DNA of 64,000 nt from Microbacterium sp. CGR2. Lineage in GTDB: Bacteria > Actinomycetota > Actinomycetes > Actinomycetales > Microbacteriaceae. Of this stretch, positions 49,396-56,933 are shown one piece after another. A program made the translations under genes and the position numbers. The notes beneath the pieces are model-generated. The model did no database searches, had not been told where the DNA came from, and was given only the letters and a program-made list of their open reading frames with translations. Each line of letters begins with the position of its first letter. The first letter of the stretch is position 1. Location of the stretch: assembly GCF_003626735.1 (NCBI RefSeq), contig NZ_RBHX01000001.1, forward strand, positions 1,674,001-1,738,000. The letters are read 5' to 3'.

Positions 49396-49709
49396 TCGGT
49401 GCGCTCCCAGATCTTCGGCCATTCGAAGCGGTGCGAGCGCAGGCCCCGGTCGGTGCCGAGGATGCGCGCGATGCCCGGCCGGCGGATCTCGACCGACGCG
49501 ACCTTGTCGATGTCATGGCCGAGCGCCTCGATTAGCGCCTTAATCCGCTCGCCGGGCGTGGCCTCCTCGATGATCGCATCGGCGATCTCGACCGCGCCGG
49601 GCTCGATCGAGACGGGGGGCGCAGCCTCGCCGACGGGCACCGCGGGCTCGGTAAGCACCGCGAGCAGCGCTTCGTCGGCTTGCGGCTTGGTGTTCTTGGC
49701 GGATGCCAT
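49392..49709 (-). CDS. Hypothetical phage protein
   Basis: 105 residues, Ala/Pro-rich N-terminus, then acidic helix VEIADAIIEEATPGERIKALIEAL and a C-terminal IRRPGIARILGTDRGLRSHRF. Not recognised. The ATG overlaps the glutaredoxin stop (TGATG). Confidence 0.7.
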   Translation of the reverse strand: MASAKNTKPQADEALLAVLTEPAVPVGEAAPPVSIEPGAVEIADAIIEEATPGERIKALIEALGHDIDKVASVEIRRPGIARILGTDRGLRSHRFEWPKIWERTE

Positions 49710-49978
49710 CAGTTCTCCTCGTTGTTGAGCGCGGCCTGCTCGGCCGCGAGTTCGCGTTGGATGGTGGGGAATTCGGCGATCGTGCGGAGCTTGCCCTTCC
49801 AGCCGAAGACTGGCGCCCGCTCCATGCCGGCGTCCTTCAAGCGCTGCGCAGCCGCCTCGTCCTCCTCGACGTTCACCACGGTGTACGGAAGGGCGGCGGC
49901 GTCGAGGCGCTTCATCACCGTGTTGCAGGTGGCGCAGATCGTGGTCTTGTAGATCTTGAGCTTGTTCGCCACAGTCAC
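49709..49978 (-). CDS. Glutaredoxin-like (NrdH-type) protein
   Basis: 89 residues, thioredoxin fold with active site YKTTICATCNTVMKRLD (CATC, residues 15-18) and the cis-Pro in RAPVFGWKGK. Phage NrdH-like glutaredoxins reduce ribonucleotide reductase or similar enzymes. No reductase gene is in this window. ATGA overlap with the upstream gene. Confidence 0.85.
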   Translation of the reverse strand: MTVANKLKIYKTTICATCNTVMKRLDAAALPYTVVNVEEDEAAAQRLKDAGMERAPVFGWKGKLRTIAEFPTIQRELAAEQAALNNEEN

Positions 49979-50259
49979 AGCTCCAGGCCAGACGGTCGCG
50001 TGGGCAGCTCCAGGGTCTGCGCGGTAGAGCCGAAGCGTGCCTCAAGCTCCAGCACCTTCGCGCTCACTTCCCGCAGAACCTTCACGAGATCCGCGAGGCG
50101 GAACATCCCGAGCACGCGCTCCTCGCCGTCCTCGGGGTCGATGTACTGCAGCTGCACCTCGACGATGTCCCTGTTGCCGGGGCGGGGCTCGGCAAAGAGC
50201 ACGCGCCTGTCCTCGGGGAGGAAATCGTCTTGGCCGGTGGCCTCGAGCTTGATGGTCAT
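49975..50259 (-). CDS. Hypothetical phage protein
   Basis: 94 residues, MTIKLEATGQDDFLPEDRR at the start, then IVEVQLQYIDPEDGEERVLGMF and a helical LADLVKVLREVSAKVLELEARF. Not recognised. ATGA overlaps on both sides. Confidence 0.7.
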   Translation of the reverse strand: MTIKLEATGQDDFLPEDRRVLFAEPRPGNRDIVEVQLQYIDPEDGEERVLGMFRLADLVKVLREVSAKVLELEARFGSTAQTLELPTRPSGLEL

Positions 50260-50525
50260 TTGTGGTCTCGCTTTCTGCGCCAGAGGGGGCGCCGTGTGGC
50301 TTGGATCGCGGCGTGCTGCGCCGCAGGGAGTGGGGGAGTGAGCGCGGCGGCGATGTCTCGGCCGTCGAACTCGCCGAGCGTCACCCAGCGATCGTCCTCG
50401 CCGTCGAAGTCATCGGTGTAGGTGTGGCTGATGCGGACGGTGCTCGTGTGAGCGCTGAACGCGATGGCTAGGGAGTTGCGGCCATCGCGCGACTCGAGCG
50501 TCAGTGTCTGTTCGAGCGCGGTCAT
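50256..50525 (-). CDS. Hypothetical phage protein
   Basis: 89 residues with beta-strand pattern (EQTLTLESRDGRNSLAIAF, then VRISHTYTDDFDGEDDRW) and a basic tail (RRPLWRRKRDHK). Not recognised. ATGA overlap with the next gene. Confidence 0.7.
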   Translation of the reverse strand: MTALEQTLTLESRDGRNSLAIAFSAHTSTVRISHTYTDDFDGEDDRWVTLGEFDGRDIAAALTPPLPAAQHAAIQATRRPLWRRKRDHK

Positions 50526-50722
50526 GCAAACGCTCCCGGCGTCGGGCCGTTGTGGTGGCTGATGAACGCCAGCACACCGAAGAGGACGAACAGGGCAACA
50601 AGCGTCCAGTAGGTCACCGCATGGATGCCGGAGAACGGCAGCCGCATGATCGCGCCGAGTGCAGCCTGCCCGAGCGCCATCAGGCCCACGGTGAAGCTGG
50701 CGAGGATCAGCACGCCGGTCAC
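50522..50722 (-). CDS. Small two-helix membrane protein
   Basis: 66 residues with two hydrophobic helices (VLILASFTVGLMALGQAA, VTYWTLVALFVLFGVLAF). GTG 50722 overlaps the exonuclease stop by GTGA, which fixes the start. Holin-like size, but no lysis gene is beside it. Confidence 0.7.
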   Translation of the reverse strand: MTGVLILASFTVGLMALGQAALGAIMRLPFSGIHAVTYWTLVALFVLFGVLAFISHHNGPTPGAFA

Positions 50723-51288
50723 AGCGAGGCCGCCATCACGAGTCGGAAGTTCCGCGCGTACTGGATCGACCACTCGATGTCGGATGCCGCGCGGTGCGCC
50801 TGGTCCGTGTCCGGTACGTCGAAACGGGCGACCTGCTCGGGGACCAGCGGCAGCGACGCCACCGTCTCCTGCAGCGTCCGCACGTCGAAGTTCCGGTAGT
50901 GGACCATGTCGTCGACCTGTGACGTCTTGCGAGCGAGCATCCGGCGGTCAAACTCGACGCTGCTCCCGAAGAGGTAGGGTTTCTCGCCGAGCGGAACGCG
51001 GTTGTTGACTGCGATCTGCATGTCGGCGACTACCGAATGGAGCGAGCGGCGGGGCCCGCCGGGTCGGATGGCGTCGAGGAGCAGCCCGTTCTGCTCGTGC
51101 ATCTCGTATGCGAAAGGGCTCCGCTCGAGCAGCGCGATGACGTCATCTCTCTTGTTCGCGATGACGGCCGACTGGATCGGCACGATCTCCTCGAGATCGG
51201 GGCCGAGCAGACCCCACGCCACCTCGAGGATCAGATCATCATCGATGAGCCCGGTGGTCTCGATGTCTACAGGCAGGAAGTAGGTCAT
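50719..51288 (-). CDS. 3'-5' exonuclease, DEDDh (DnaQ/oligoribonuclease-like)
   Basis: 189 residues. Exo I LPVDIETTGLIDDDLILEVAW (residues 5-25), Exo II LFGSSVEFDRRML, Exo III His-Asp in DQAHRAASDIEWSI: all four acidic residues and the His are present. It resembles oligoribonuclease/DnaQ-type exonucleases and may degrade RNA or DNA ends or proofread. ATG 51288 overlaps the upstream stop (TAATG). Confidence 0.85.
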   Translation of the reverse strand: MTYFLPVDIETTGLIDDDLILEVAWGLLGPDLEEIVPIQSAVIANKRDDVIALLERSPFAYEMHEQNGLLLDAIRPGGPRRSLHSVVADMQIAVNNRVPLGEKPYLFGSSVEFDRRMLARKTSQVDDMVHYRNFDVRTLQETVASLPLVPEQVARFDVPDTDQAHRAASDIEWSIQYARNFRLVMAASL

Positions 51289-51497
51289 TAGCTCGTCCTC
51301 TCAAAGGCTTCCGGGTCGACGATGGGCGGCGGTGGCCACGCGCCTTCCGTGGCGACGCCACCGTTCCACCAGCGTGACTTCATCTCCTGACCTGCGGGCG
51401 TGATCGGGAGGTCGTTGAAGATCGGGCCGACGTAGTGGGGGATCCGGCTGAAAGCCAGCCCCGTGAGGATGCCGGCGATGAACGCGAGGGTCTTCAT
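51288..51497 (-). CDS. Small secreted or membrane-anchored hypothetical protein
   Basis: 69 residues with an N-terminal hydrophobic segment (MKTLAFIAGILTGLAFSRIP) and a Trp/Pro-rich tail (KSRWWNGGVATEGAWPPPP). Not recognised. Confidence 0.65.
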   Translation of the reverse strand: MKTLAFIAGILTGLAFSRIPHYVGPIFNDLPITPAGQEMKSRWWNGGVATEGAWPPPPIVDPEAFERTS

Positions 51498-51814
51498 TCG
51501 TCGCCCTCCTTCACGAAATCCGGGTGCGTCGGGCACTCAGGGGTGCACGTCGCGTGTATCGGGGCGTCGATGTCGACCGAGTACAGCCAGTCGAGAAACT
51601 TGCCGCGCAGCTGTGCCTCGTTCAGGCGGCTCGCCTGGGTGGTGAGCGCCTCGGCATTCTCGGAACGCTGGATGCCGATGTCGGGCCTGGTGTTGTTCGG
51701 CCAGCGACGCAGGAAGTCTTCCTCGTCGGGCACCCACTTGCCGTGCTCGTCCTGCTTCACGGCACGCTTGGTGGCGTTCAGGATGAACATGGTCGGTGCG
51801 GTTGCGGTGGTCAT
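51494..51814 (-). CDS. Hypothetical phage protein
   Basis: 106 residues, with EHGKWVPDEEDFLRRWPNN, RLNEAQLRGKFLDWLYSVD and a Cys/His C-terminus (ATCTPECPTHPDF) that could bind zinc. ATG 51814 overlaps the upstream stop. Not recognised. Confidence 0.7.
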   Translation of the reverse strand: MTTATAPTMFILNATKRAVKQDEHGKWVPDEEDFLRRWPNNTRPDIGIQRSENAEALTTQASRLNEAQLRGKFLDWLYSVDIDAPIHATCTPECPTHPDFVKEGDE

Positions 51815-52059
51815 GCCGATACCTCCGGTTCGATCTCGATGGCGGGAAGGATGGCGTCCGGCTCCGAGATCTCGGCCTCCAGGACGGGGATGAACTGGTC
51901 GAAGATCGCCATGGGGATCTTCAGGTTCACCTTGACGGCGATCTGGCCGGACTCGAGCGCCGGCTTCCTGACCTTCATGGCGGCCACGCGGGGTGGCTTC
52001 CACGTATGCGAGTGCGGCTCGAGGATGAGGTAGACGGAGGTGGTGCGAGTGTCTCTCAT
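51811..52059 (-). CDS. Hypothetical phage protein
   Basis: 82 residues, MRDTRTTSVYLILEPHSHTW at the start and VLEAEISEPDAILPAIEIEP near the acidic end. ATGA overlaps on both sides. Not recognised. Confidence 0.68.
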   Translation of the reverse strand: MRDTRTTSVYLILEPHSHTWKPPRVAAMKVRKPALESGQIAVKVNLKIPMAIFDQFIPVLEAEISEPDAILPAIEIEPEVSA

Positions 52060-52304
52060 CGCGTGCCCCTCTCCCGGATGGTCCAGCCGTTCTCCGCGAT
52101 CGCGGCCTCGAGGGCTGCCACGGCGGTCGCAAATGTGGCGCCGTGACGGGTCATCTCCACGCGCTCACCGGTGGAGAGGTAGCCGTCCAGGGTCGCGGTC
52201 CACTGGTACGTGACCATAGGCTCTGCGCTGGAGAGGCCCGTCTCCTCATCCAGCACGTCCTCGGTCGCGTTGATCGAGCGGCGAGTGACGTACGGAGCGG
52301 TCAT
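52056..52304 (-). CDS. Hypothetical phage protein
   Basis: 82 residues, ending in an amphipathic AVAALEAAIAENGWTIRE; an earlier segment reads TYQWTATLDGYLSTGERVEM. ATGA overlaps on both sides. Not recognised. Confidence 0.68.
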   Translation of the reverse strand: MTAPYVTRRSINATEDVLDEETGLSSAEPMVTYQWTATLDGYLSTGERVEMTRHGATFATAVAALEAAIAENGWTIRERGTR

Positions 52305-52504
52305 GCTCGGTACCCCCGCGAGTCAGTCTCGCCCGGAGCGGTCGCTCGAATGGTGATCCAGCTGCCCCAGAGAGGGCCCTGGCTGGCTACGTACGCCTCG
52401 GCGTCATCCACGGACGCGAACGGGCCGATGTAGCGCGGCAGCTGGTCGCTGTGGCCGGAGTCCCGACCCAGCTCGGCCTCGATGAAGAACGGCTTGTCGG
52501 TCAT
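52301..52504 (-). CDS. Hypothetical phage protein
   Basis: 67 residues, with RYIGPFASVDDAEAYVASQG and a C-terminal GSWITIRATAPGETDSRGY. Alternating alpha/beta pattern. ATG 52504 overlaps the next gene by ATGA. Not recognised. Confidence 0.68.
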   Translation of the reverse strand: MTDKPFFIEAELGRDSGHSDQLPRYIGPFASVDDAEAYVASQGPLWGSWITIRATAPGETDSRGYRA

Positions 52505-52761
52505 TTCGATCCCCTGCCGAAGATGACGCTCAGGATCAGGAGTGTCGGCAGGATGAGCCCGAGGACGTTGGACAGCGTCGCCGGGTGACCGTTCGCCAGT
52601 TCCACGATGCTCGAGGCGAGCCAGACGAGCGCCACGAGAGCGCAGAGCCCAGCCGCGAGAGCGAGGGCCACGATCACTGCCCCCAGGCCGACGAGCGACC
52701 AGTCGAAGGGCCGGCGGCGCGTCTGCCTGGACGCGAGCCGCTGTGCAACGGTGGGACTCAT
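52501..52761 (-). CDS. Two-helix membrane protein
   Basis: 86 residues with basic N-terminus (RLASRQTRRRPFDW) and two hydrophobic helices (VGLGAVIVALALAAGLCALVAL region and LGLILPTLLILSVIF). Holin-like layout, but no endolysin nearby. ATGA overlaps. Confidence 0.72.
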   Translation of the reverse strand: MSPTVAQRLASRQTRRRPFDWSLVGLGAVIVALALAAGLCALVALVWLASSIVELANGHPATLSNVLGLILPTLLILSVIFGRGSK

Positions 52762-53048
52762 CGCGCCACCGGGCCGCGCTGGGCGTTCGGCATCTGCGGG
52801 CCGCCGGTCTTGGCGACTCGCGCCGTGTGGCCGGTTTGCATGTGCGTGAGGCGCGGCGCGTCGAAGACGGCCTCGATGACCTGCTTGCGCTCGGTGTCAT
52901 ACGTCTCGAGGCAGACCCGCTCGCAGGCGTGCTGGAAGAACGACACCGAGGTGGCGACACCTTCGAAGCCGGTCTGCTTGTCGATGTAGCGCTCGCCCGT
53001 GATGATGTCGCTCTCGTAGGCGTGCTTCCTGCGTGCTCCGATGGTCAT
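52758..53048 (-). CDS. Hypothetical phage protein
   Basis: 96 residues, with KHAYESDIITGERYIDKQTG, a Cys pair in QHACERVCLETYDTERK and a tail of THMQTGHTARVAKTGG. Possible KOW/Tudor-like domain. ATGA overlaps. Not recognised. Confidence 0.7.
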   Translation of the reverse strand: MTIGARRKHAYESDIITGERYIDKQTGFEGVATSVSFFQHACERVCLETYDTERKQVIEAVFDAPRLTHMQTGHTARVAKTGGPQMPNAQRGPVAR

Positions 53049-53350
53049 ACTGCGCTCTCCTCTGCTTCTGCGCTCAGGAGCGCGGTGATGGTGGTGGGGT
53101 CTTCGGTGACGGCGGACAGGAGTTCGATCAGGTCGCCGAGGAAGGCCCCGATCCCGTCGTTCGGCGCGGCGTTGCTCAGTGTGACGCTGACCTCCACCTC
53201 GGTCTCCGCCTCGTTCATGTCGATGTCGATCAGGATCCGCATGGGGCCGGTCGGGCCGAAAGCGACCGTGCGCAGCTCGCCGGTGGAGCCGCCTGGCGGG
53301 AAGTTCTTGATCTGGATGTTGACGGCATCCGGGCTGGTCTCATCGGTCAC
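53045..53350 (-). CDS. Hypothetical phage protein
   Basis: 101 residues, acidic; ILIDIDMNEAETEVEVSVTL and LGDLIELLSAVTEDPTTITA. ATGA overlaps. Not recognised. Confidence 0.7.
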   Translation of the reverse strand: MTDETSPDAVNIQIKNFPPGGSTGELRTVAFGPTGPMRILIDIDMNEAETEVEVSVTLSNAAPNDGIGAFLGDLIELLSAVTEDPTTITALLSAEAEESAV

Positions 53351-54072
53351 TTCTTGCCCTCCGACTTCTTCTTGGCGGGCTTCTTCGGGACTGGCTCCGG
53401 GGTCGTCCCCTTGATGTCGTCGATGCGGATGCGACCATCGTCGAAGATGCTCGCGAAGACGGCGGCGCCTCCGGCCGCCGGGTCGAAGCCGATGCGCGGG
53501 TAGTAGAACGAGAGCTGCTGCGCCGGGGCGAGCCCGGCGACCTTCTTCTCGGTGGCCTCTCGCTCGTCGGCTGCCTTCTTCTCTGCGCGGACCTCGAGCG
53601 CGGTCTGGATGTCGGCCCAGAAGCGGTCGGTGTCGTGACCCAGCGTGACCTGTTCGATGTCGCCGCGCTTCGTGACCTTGGGGTAGCCGTGACGCTCGTA
53701 CCCCTTGATCTCGAGGGCGTTGAGCAGGGCGGCGATCGTGTTGCGGCGGGCCAGATCTGCGGCGGTGCGCAGTTCTGCAGCCCAGCGCTCGGCGTCCGTG
53801 CTCGAAGCGTCCTTCGGGGCGGTCCAGTACGTCGTGAGCAGGGGGCCATGCGTGCCAACAGATGCGGGACCGGGGCTGGAGGTGAAGCCGGCCTTCCGAA
53901 GAGTGGTCTCCGCACGCTGCTTATCCCACTCGAGCTGTTCGATGCGGTCGCGCTGCTGCTCGACGCGGACTTCGTGGGATGAGACGCGCGATTCCGCGGC
54001 TTCGCGGTCGCTCTCCGAGCGCTCCAGCGCCTCGCGGAGCTGGCGGCGCGTCCTGGGGGTGGGGGTCGCCAT
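53347..54072 (-). CDS. Coiled-coil phage protein
   Basis: 241 residues. Residues 1-55 form a coiled coil (LREALERSESDREAAESRV, EVRVEQQRDRIEQLEWDKQRA), a central alpha/beta part follows (TYWTAPKDASSTDAERWAAELRTAADLARRNTI), and the C-terminus is Lys-rich (KKPAKKKSEGKK). Function unknown; could be a nucleic-acid-binding scaffold. ATG 54072 overlaps the MazG-like gene stop by one base. Confidence 0.72.
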   Translation of the reverse strand: MATPTPRTRRQLREALERSESDREAAESRVSSHEVRVEQQRDRIEQLEWDKQRAETTLRKAGFTSSPGPASVGTHGPLLTTYWTAPKDASSTDAERWAAELRTAADLARRNTIAALLNALEIKGYERHGYPKVTKRGDIEQVTLGHDTDRFWADIQTALEVRAEKKAADEREATEKKVAGLAPAQQLSFYYPRIGFDPAAGGAAVFASIFDDGRIRIDDIKGTTPEPVPKKPAKKKSEGKK

Positions 54073-54659
54073 CAGAACTTCCTTCCGTGCTTGTGGGCAC
54101 GCGTGGCGTTGTACGCGAGCTTCTCGAAGATGATCGAGGCTAGGTCGAAGCCCGCCTCGTGGGCGAAGTCGAAGGAGCGGATCACGATGTCGGCGATCTC
54201 GGAGGGGACGCCCTCCGGCTTGCCGATCGCGTCGTCCAGGACGTCGGGCTTCTCGCCGGCTGCCCAGGCGTAGGTGTCGCCGTTGACCTTCGCGGAGTAC
54301 CAGGTCTCGTCGGAGCGGCGGCCGTTGCGGAGCTCCTCGATCGCTTCGGCAGCCTCGGTGACGATGAGGGCGAGGCGGGCGGTCTGGTAGTTGCGGAGGA
54401 TCGCCTCCCAGTTCTCCTCTGGATCAGGCTTGCCATCCGGGCCCTCGGACAGACCGCCCGCGCGGTTGATGGAGCGGACGGCGTCGAGCTGGTCGCGGAT
54501 CTTCAGACCCTCCTCGTGGAAGCCCTTGGCGGCGTTCGCTTCGCCGATGCGCTTCTGGATGTCGCGGAGTACGTTCTGCACGAGGTCCGGCGGGAAGTGA
54601 AACTCGCGCTTGTGGACGATGCCGGCGGGGTCATAGCCCACCCCAGTGAAGCCGCTCAC
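54072..54659 (-). CDS. MazG-like nucleotide pyrophosphohydrolase
   Basis: 195 residues. The metal motifs are ALIVTEAAEAIEELRNG (EAAEA) and PSEIADIVIRSFDFAHEAG (EIAD), with a C-terminal helix IIFEKLAYNATRAHKHGRK. MazG-type enzymes hydrolyse dNTPs or ppGpp; phage versions can tune host starvation signals or clear modified nucleotides. Residues 1-90 form an extra N-terminal region of unknown use. ATGA overlap with the upstream gene. Confidence 0.82.
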   Translation of the reverse strand: MSGFTGVGYDPAGIVHKREFHFPPDLVQNVLRDIQKRIGEANAAKGFHEEGLKIRDQLDAVRSINRAGGLSEGPDGKPDPEENWEAILRNYQTARLALIVTEAAEAIEELRNGRRSDETWYSAKVNGDTYAWAAGEKPDVLDDAIGKPEGVPSEIADIVIRSFDFAHEAGFDLASIIFEKLAYNATRAHKHGRKF

Positions 54660-54949
54660 GCGGGGGCCTCCGTCGGGATCTCGACCTTGCTGAGGACGGG
54701 GAGGGCGCCGAGGTGAAGGAGCACCGTCCGCTCGACGTACTCGCCGATGGTCTTGGCGTACTGGGCGGGGTCGGCACCGTGCGGGTGGTCGAGCTTCGAC
54801 CCGTAGGTGACGTCCTTCTCGCCTTCGGTCTCGAAGTCGAGTCGGATGCTCGTCGACCTCTTGGGCGGTTCGACCGGTGCCGGCGGCGTCTCGGGCGTGA
54901 TCTCCGTGCCGTCGGCGAGATCGGGCTGGGTGAGCGTGGGGTCAGTCAT
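54656..54949 (-). CDS. Hypothetical phage protein, Pro-rich N-terminus
   Basis: 97 residues. The first 35 are Thr/Pro-rich (ETPPAPVEPPKRS), then STSIRLDFETEGEKDVTYG and YAKTIGEYVERTVLLHLGAL. Not recognised. First gene of a long minus-strand run of overlapping genes; ATG 54949 follows GGGAG. Confidence 0.7.
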   Translation of the reverse strand: MTDPTLTQPDLADGTEITPETPPAPVEPPKRSTSIRLDFETEGEKDVTYGSKLDHPHGADPAQYAKTIGEYVERTVLLHLGALPVLSKVEIPTEAPA

Positions 54950-55031
54950 GAATGGTGCTCCCTTGTCTGTGCGTGGGTGTGGTCTGCGCCAAAACTTAGG
55001 CGTGTAATTCACCATACATGATGTTTAAGGG

Positions 55032-55049
55032 CGTGGGAAGAGTCCCACG
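55032..55049. promoter_or_regulatory. Palindrome CGTGGGA-N4-TCCCACG
   Basis: An 18-bp perfect palindrome in the gap between the HTH gene (55204) and the 54656 gene. A second copy of the core GTGGGA-N4-TCCCAC sits at 55873-55888. Likely operators of a phage regulator. Confidence 0.65.
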
Positions 55050-55203
55050 AAAAGTTCCTCAGAGACGCGAGATGCCCCTCGGGCGGGAGGGGCGCCGAGG
55101 GGCTCGAGCGGACCACTCGCTCGCTGTCCTTTGTTGCCGAGGGGCGTTGGGACACGTCCAGCCTACGGGTGGATCTGGGCCTTAATTTGGGCGGGGGAGC
55201 CGC

Positions 55204-55404
55204 TCACTCGGCCGGTGCGTCGGTGCGGTACATCCGCGAGGCGGCGGTGGCCATGATGCCGAGGGCGTCGCCGATCTCGGCCCACGTCATGCCGGCCTGG
55301 CGGGCGGCGTGGATCGCTGCCCAGCGGGTGCGCCGGTAGTTCTCGGCGCGGAGCGCGATCAGGCGCTGCTCGGCGGCGGCTCGGGACGGGCTCTCGTTGG
55401 ACAT
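55204..55404 (-). CDS. Small HTH DNA-binding protein
   Basis: 66 residues. A helix-turn-helix is plain: YRRTRWAAIHAARQAGMTWA then EIGDALGIMATAASRMYRT, like AsnC/sigma-type tri-helical recognition units. ATG 55404 chosen; 55416 is possible. It lies between two copies of a palindromic operator-like motif (55033 and 55873), so it could be an early regulator. 55050-55203 is non-coding. Confidence 0.75.
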   Translation of the reverse strand: MSNESPSRAAAEQRLIALRAENYRRTRWAAIHAARQAGMTWAEIGDALGIMATAASRMYRTDAPAE

Positions 55405-55451
55405 GATGTTCATCATAGGGTGAAACGGGCGGCCTGGGAAAGCCCGATGCG

Positions 55452-55748
55452 TCAGCCGCGGAACGACAAGGGCTGTGCGTCGCGGCGTGCGCGGTCCCGC
55501 TCGCGTGATGCGTGAACCTCGAGCGCGTCGAACGTCCGGCTGCCGACCTCCTTGGCGTGCAACGACAGCAGCCAAGCGGTGAGGGCGAGGCTGATGAGTC
55601 CGGCGCCGATCGAAAGCCCGAGGATGTTGGCGGCGGCCGTCTGCGACGTTTCGAGGAAGGATCCGCGCGGCCAGCTGAGCGCGGAGACGAGGAGGAAGAC
55701 CAGGCCGAGCAGGAGCGAGGTCAGCGAGACGATGGCGAGCGGCTTCAT
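55452..55748 (-). CDS. Two-helix membrane protein
   Basis: 98 residues with two hydrophobic helices (IVSLTSLLLGLVFLLVSAL and ILGLSIGAGLISLALTAWLL) and a basic, cytosolic tail (SRERDRARRDAQPL). First minus-strand gene after the central control region. Superinfection-exclusion or holin-like; no family recognised. Confidence 0.68.
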   Translation of the reverse strand: MKPLAIVSLTSLLLGLVFLLVSALSWPRGSFLETSQTAAANILGLSIGAGLISLALTAWLLSLHAKEVGSRTFDALEVHASRERDRARRDAQPLSFRG

Positions 55749-56273
55749 GGGCCCGAGTGTAGCGGTCGACCGGCATCCTGCGCGCCCGGCGGTCGATAAC
55801 CTTATCGCCGGCGCCGCAGCTCCGCCAGTTCCGCCGCTGATGGAAGGCAAAAATTTCTGGAACGCAGTGAAAGTGGGACGTTTCCCACCAGGAAACGGCT
55901 GAACAGCACCAAATTTGTACGGTGGCAGCCCAACCCAGGTCACGCGCCCCGCCCGCTGCACAATCCGTCACCTTTGCCGCGTGCTTCCAATGCGTCGCGC
56001 CGCCCGTTCACCCGCGACGCGGCCCCGCGCCCCGCTGTGCGCGCCGTTGCGCCCCGCCTTGGGCTATCGCATGCCCTAGGTGTGCGGGTGTGTTGTGCGT
56101 GGCGTGGAGCGCGTGCCCTGCCCTGGCATGGGGGATGGGTGCCCCTGCCTACTGGCCTCGCATGCGCCAATGTAACGGATGGGTAACGGTCTCGTTTTTA
56201 GGTCTTTATCGCGATTAACGTAATGTTCAACACCTTGGTACGGATGCCGGGGTTGGACGAATGGGATCGCATC
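55749..56273. other. Non-coding divergent region between minus and plus gene blocks
   Basis: About 525 bases without a convincing gene. It holds the palindromes at 55873-55897, an inverted CGATAA-CC-TTATCG (55794-55807), a low-GC tail (56180-56230) with promoter-like sequence, and one GTTCAACA motif (56225-56232). It is the place where the two transcription blocks diverge. Confidence 0.7.
55873..55897. promoter_or_regulatory. Overlapping palindromes GTGGGA-N4-TCCCAC and CGTTTCC-N5-GGAAACG
   Basis: Two overlapping inverted repeats (55873-55888 and 55879-55897). The first repeats the 55033 motif exactly in its arms. Probably operator sites; the second arm pair could also form a 7-bp hairpin. 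Confidence 0.6.
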
Positions 56274-56507
56274 ATGGCTAACACCTTCACCCTTACCGAT
56301 ACTGAACTCGCATGCGGCGTCACTCTCGGCGCCGTGCACGCGGCGCGGGACCGTGGCCTAGTGCGGGATGAGCGTTCTGTCTTCGTCGCAGAGCGCCACC
56401 AGGCTCCCGCTGTGGCAGGTGCAGCCGCACGCATGGCCCTTGGTGGCCCTGTGGAGTTTTCACACCTGGCCTACGGATGCCCGGTCTACCGTCTGGTGCG
56501 TGCCTGA
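56274..56507 (+). CDS. Small HTH-like hypothetical protein
   Basis: 77 residues from ATG 56274 (starts further up at 56223 and 56244 are possible). TDTELACGVTLGAVHAARDRG may be a helix-turn-helix. Not recognised. First plus-strand gene after the divergence; its stop overlaps the next start (TGATG). Confidence 0.55.
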   Translation: MANTFTLTDTELACGVTLGAVHAARDRGLVRDERSVFVAERHQAPAVAGAAARMALGGPVEFSHLAYGCPVYRLVRA

Positions 56508-56656
56508 TGCGCCGCTACGCGGTGCGCGTGCTGTCCTATGGCCGATGGGGATGGGAGCAGGGACCGGCGCTCACGCTGACAGAGGCTGCAGCACAGGCCG
56601 CGCGCTTGCTCGCCCTCCCGCATGTGACCGCTACCAAGGTCGAATCGATCTACTAG
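56507..56656 (+). CDS. Very small protein, MRxY...GWE type (first copy)
   Basis: 49 residues: MRRYAVRVLSYGRWGWEQG then an Ala-rich helix. It overlaps the previous stop (TGATG). The N-terminal MR-Y-[IV]-V and GWE pattern recurs in the next gene, so the two are probably paralogues. Function unknown. Confidence 0.6.
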   Translation: MRRYAVRVLSYGRWGWEQGPALTLTEAAAQAARLLALPHVTATKVESIY

Positions 56657-56662
56657 CCCGCC

Positions 56663-56827
56663 ATGCGCTACCGCATCGAAGTCCACTTCGGGCGGGGCTG
56701 GGAGTGGTACGGCTCCGACGATCAGCAACTCAGGGCCTGCCGCGTGGCTAAGGGGATAGCCGAGTCAGGCTTCCCCGCCCGTGTCCTCGACACCCACGAT
56801 TCCGACCGCATTATCTACGCACGATAG
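56663..56827 (+). CDS. Very small protein, MRxY...GWE type (second copy)
   Basis: 54 residues, MRYRIEVHFGRGWEWYGSD at the start and RVLDTHDSDRIIYAR at the end. Related in layout to the 49-residue protein just upstream. Function unknown. Confidence 0.6.
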   Translation: MRYRIEVHFGRGWEWYGSDDQQLRACRVAKGIAESGFPARVLDTHDSDRIIYAR

Positions 56828-56933
56828 CGCGCCATTGTCCCGCCTGCCGGATACTCACGGCAACCACACCGGGCACCCGGCAGGCGGGGCTGTAGTTCGC
56901 AGTACACACATGTTCACAACCATTGGAGACACC

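Noticed and set aside
50522..52761. Holin-lysis cassette (two small membrane proteins)
   Set aside because: Two-helix proteins are isolated among unknown genes with no endolysin; called only as membrane proteins.
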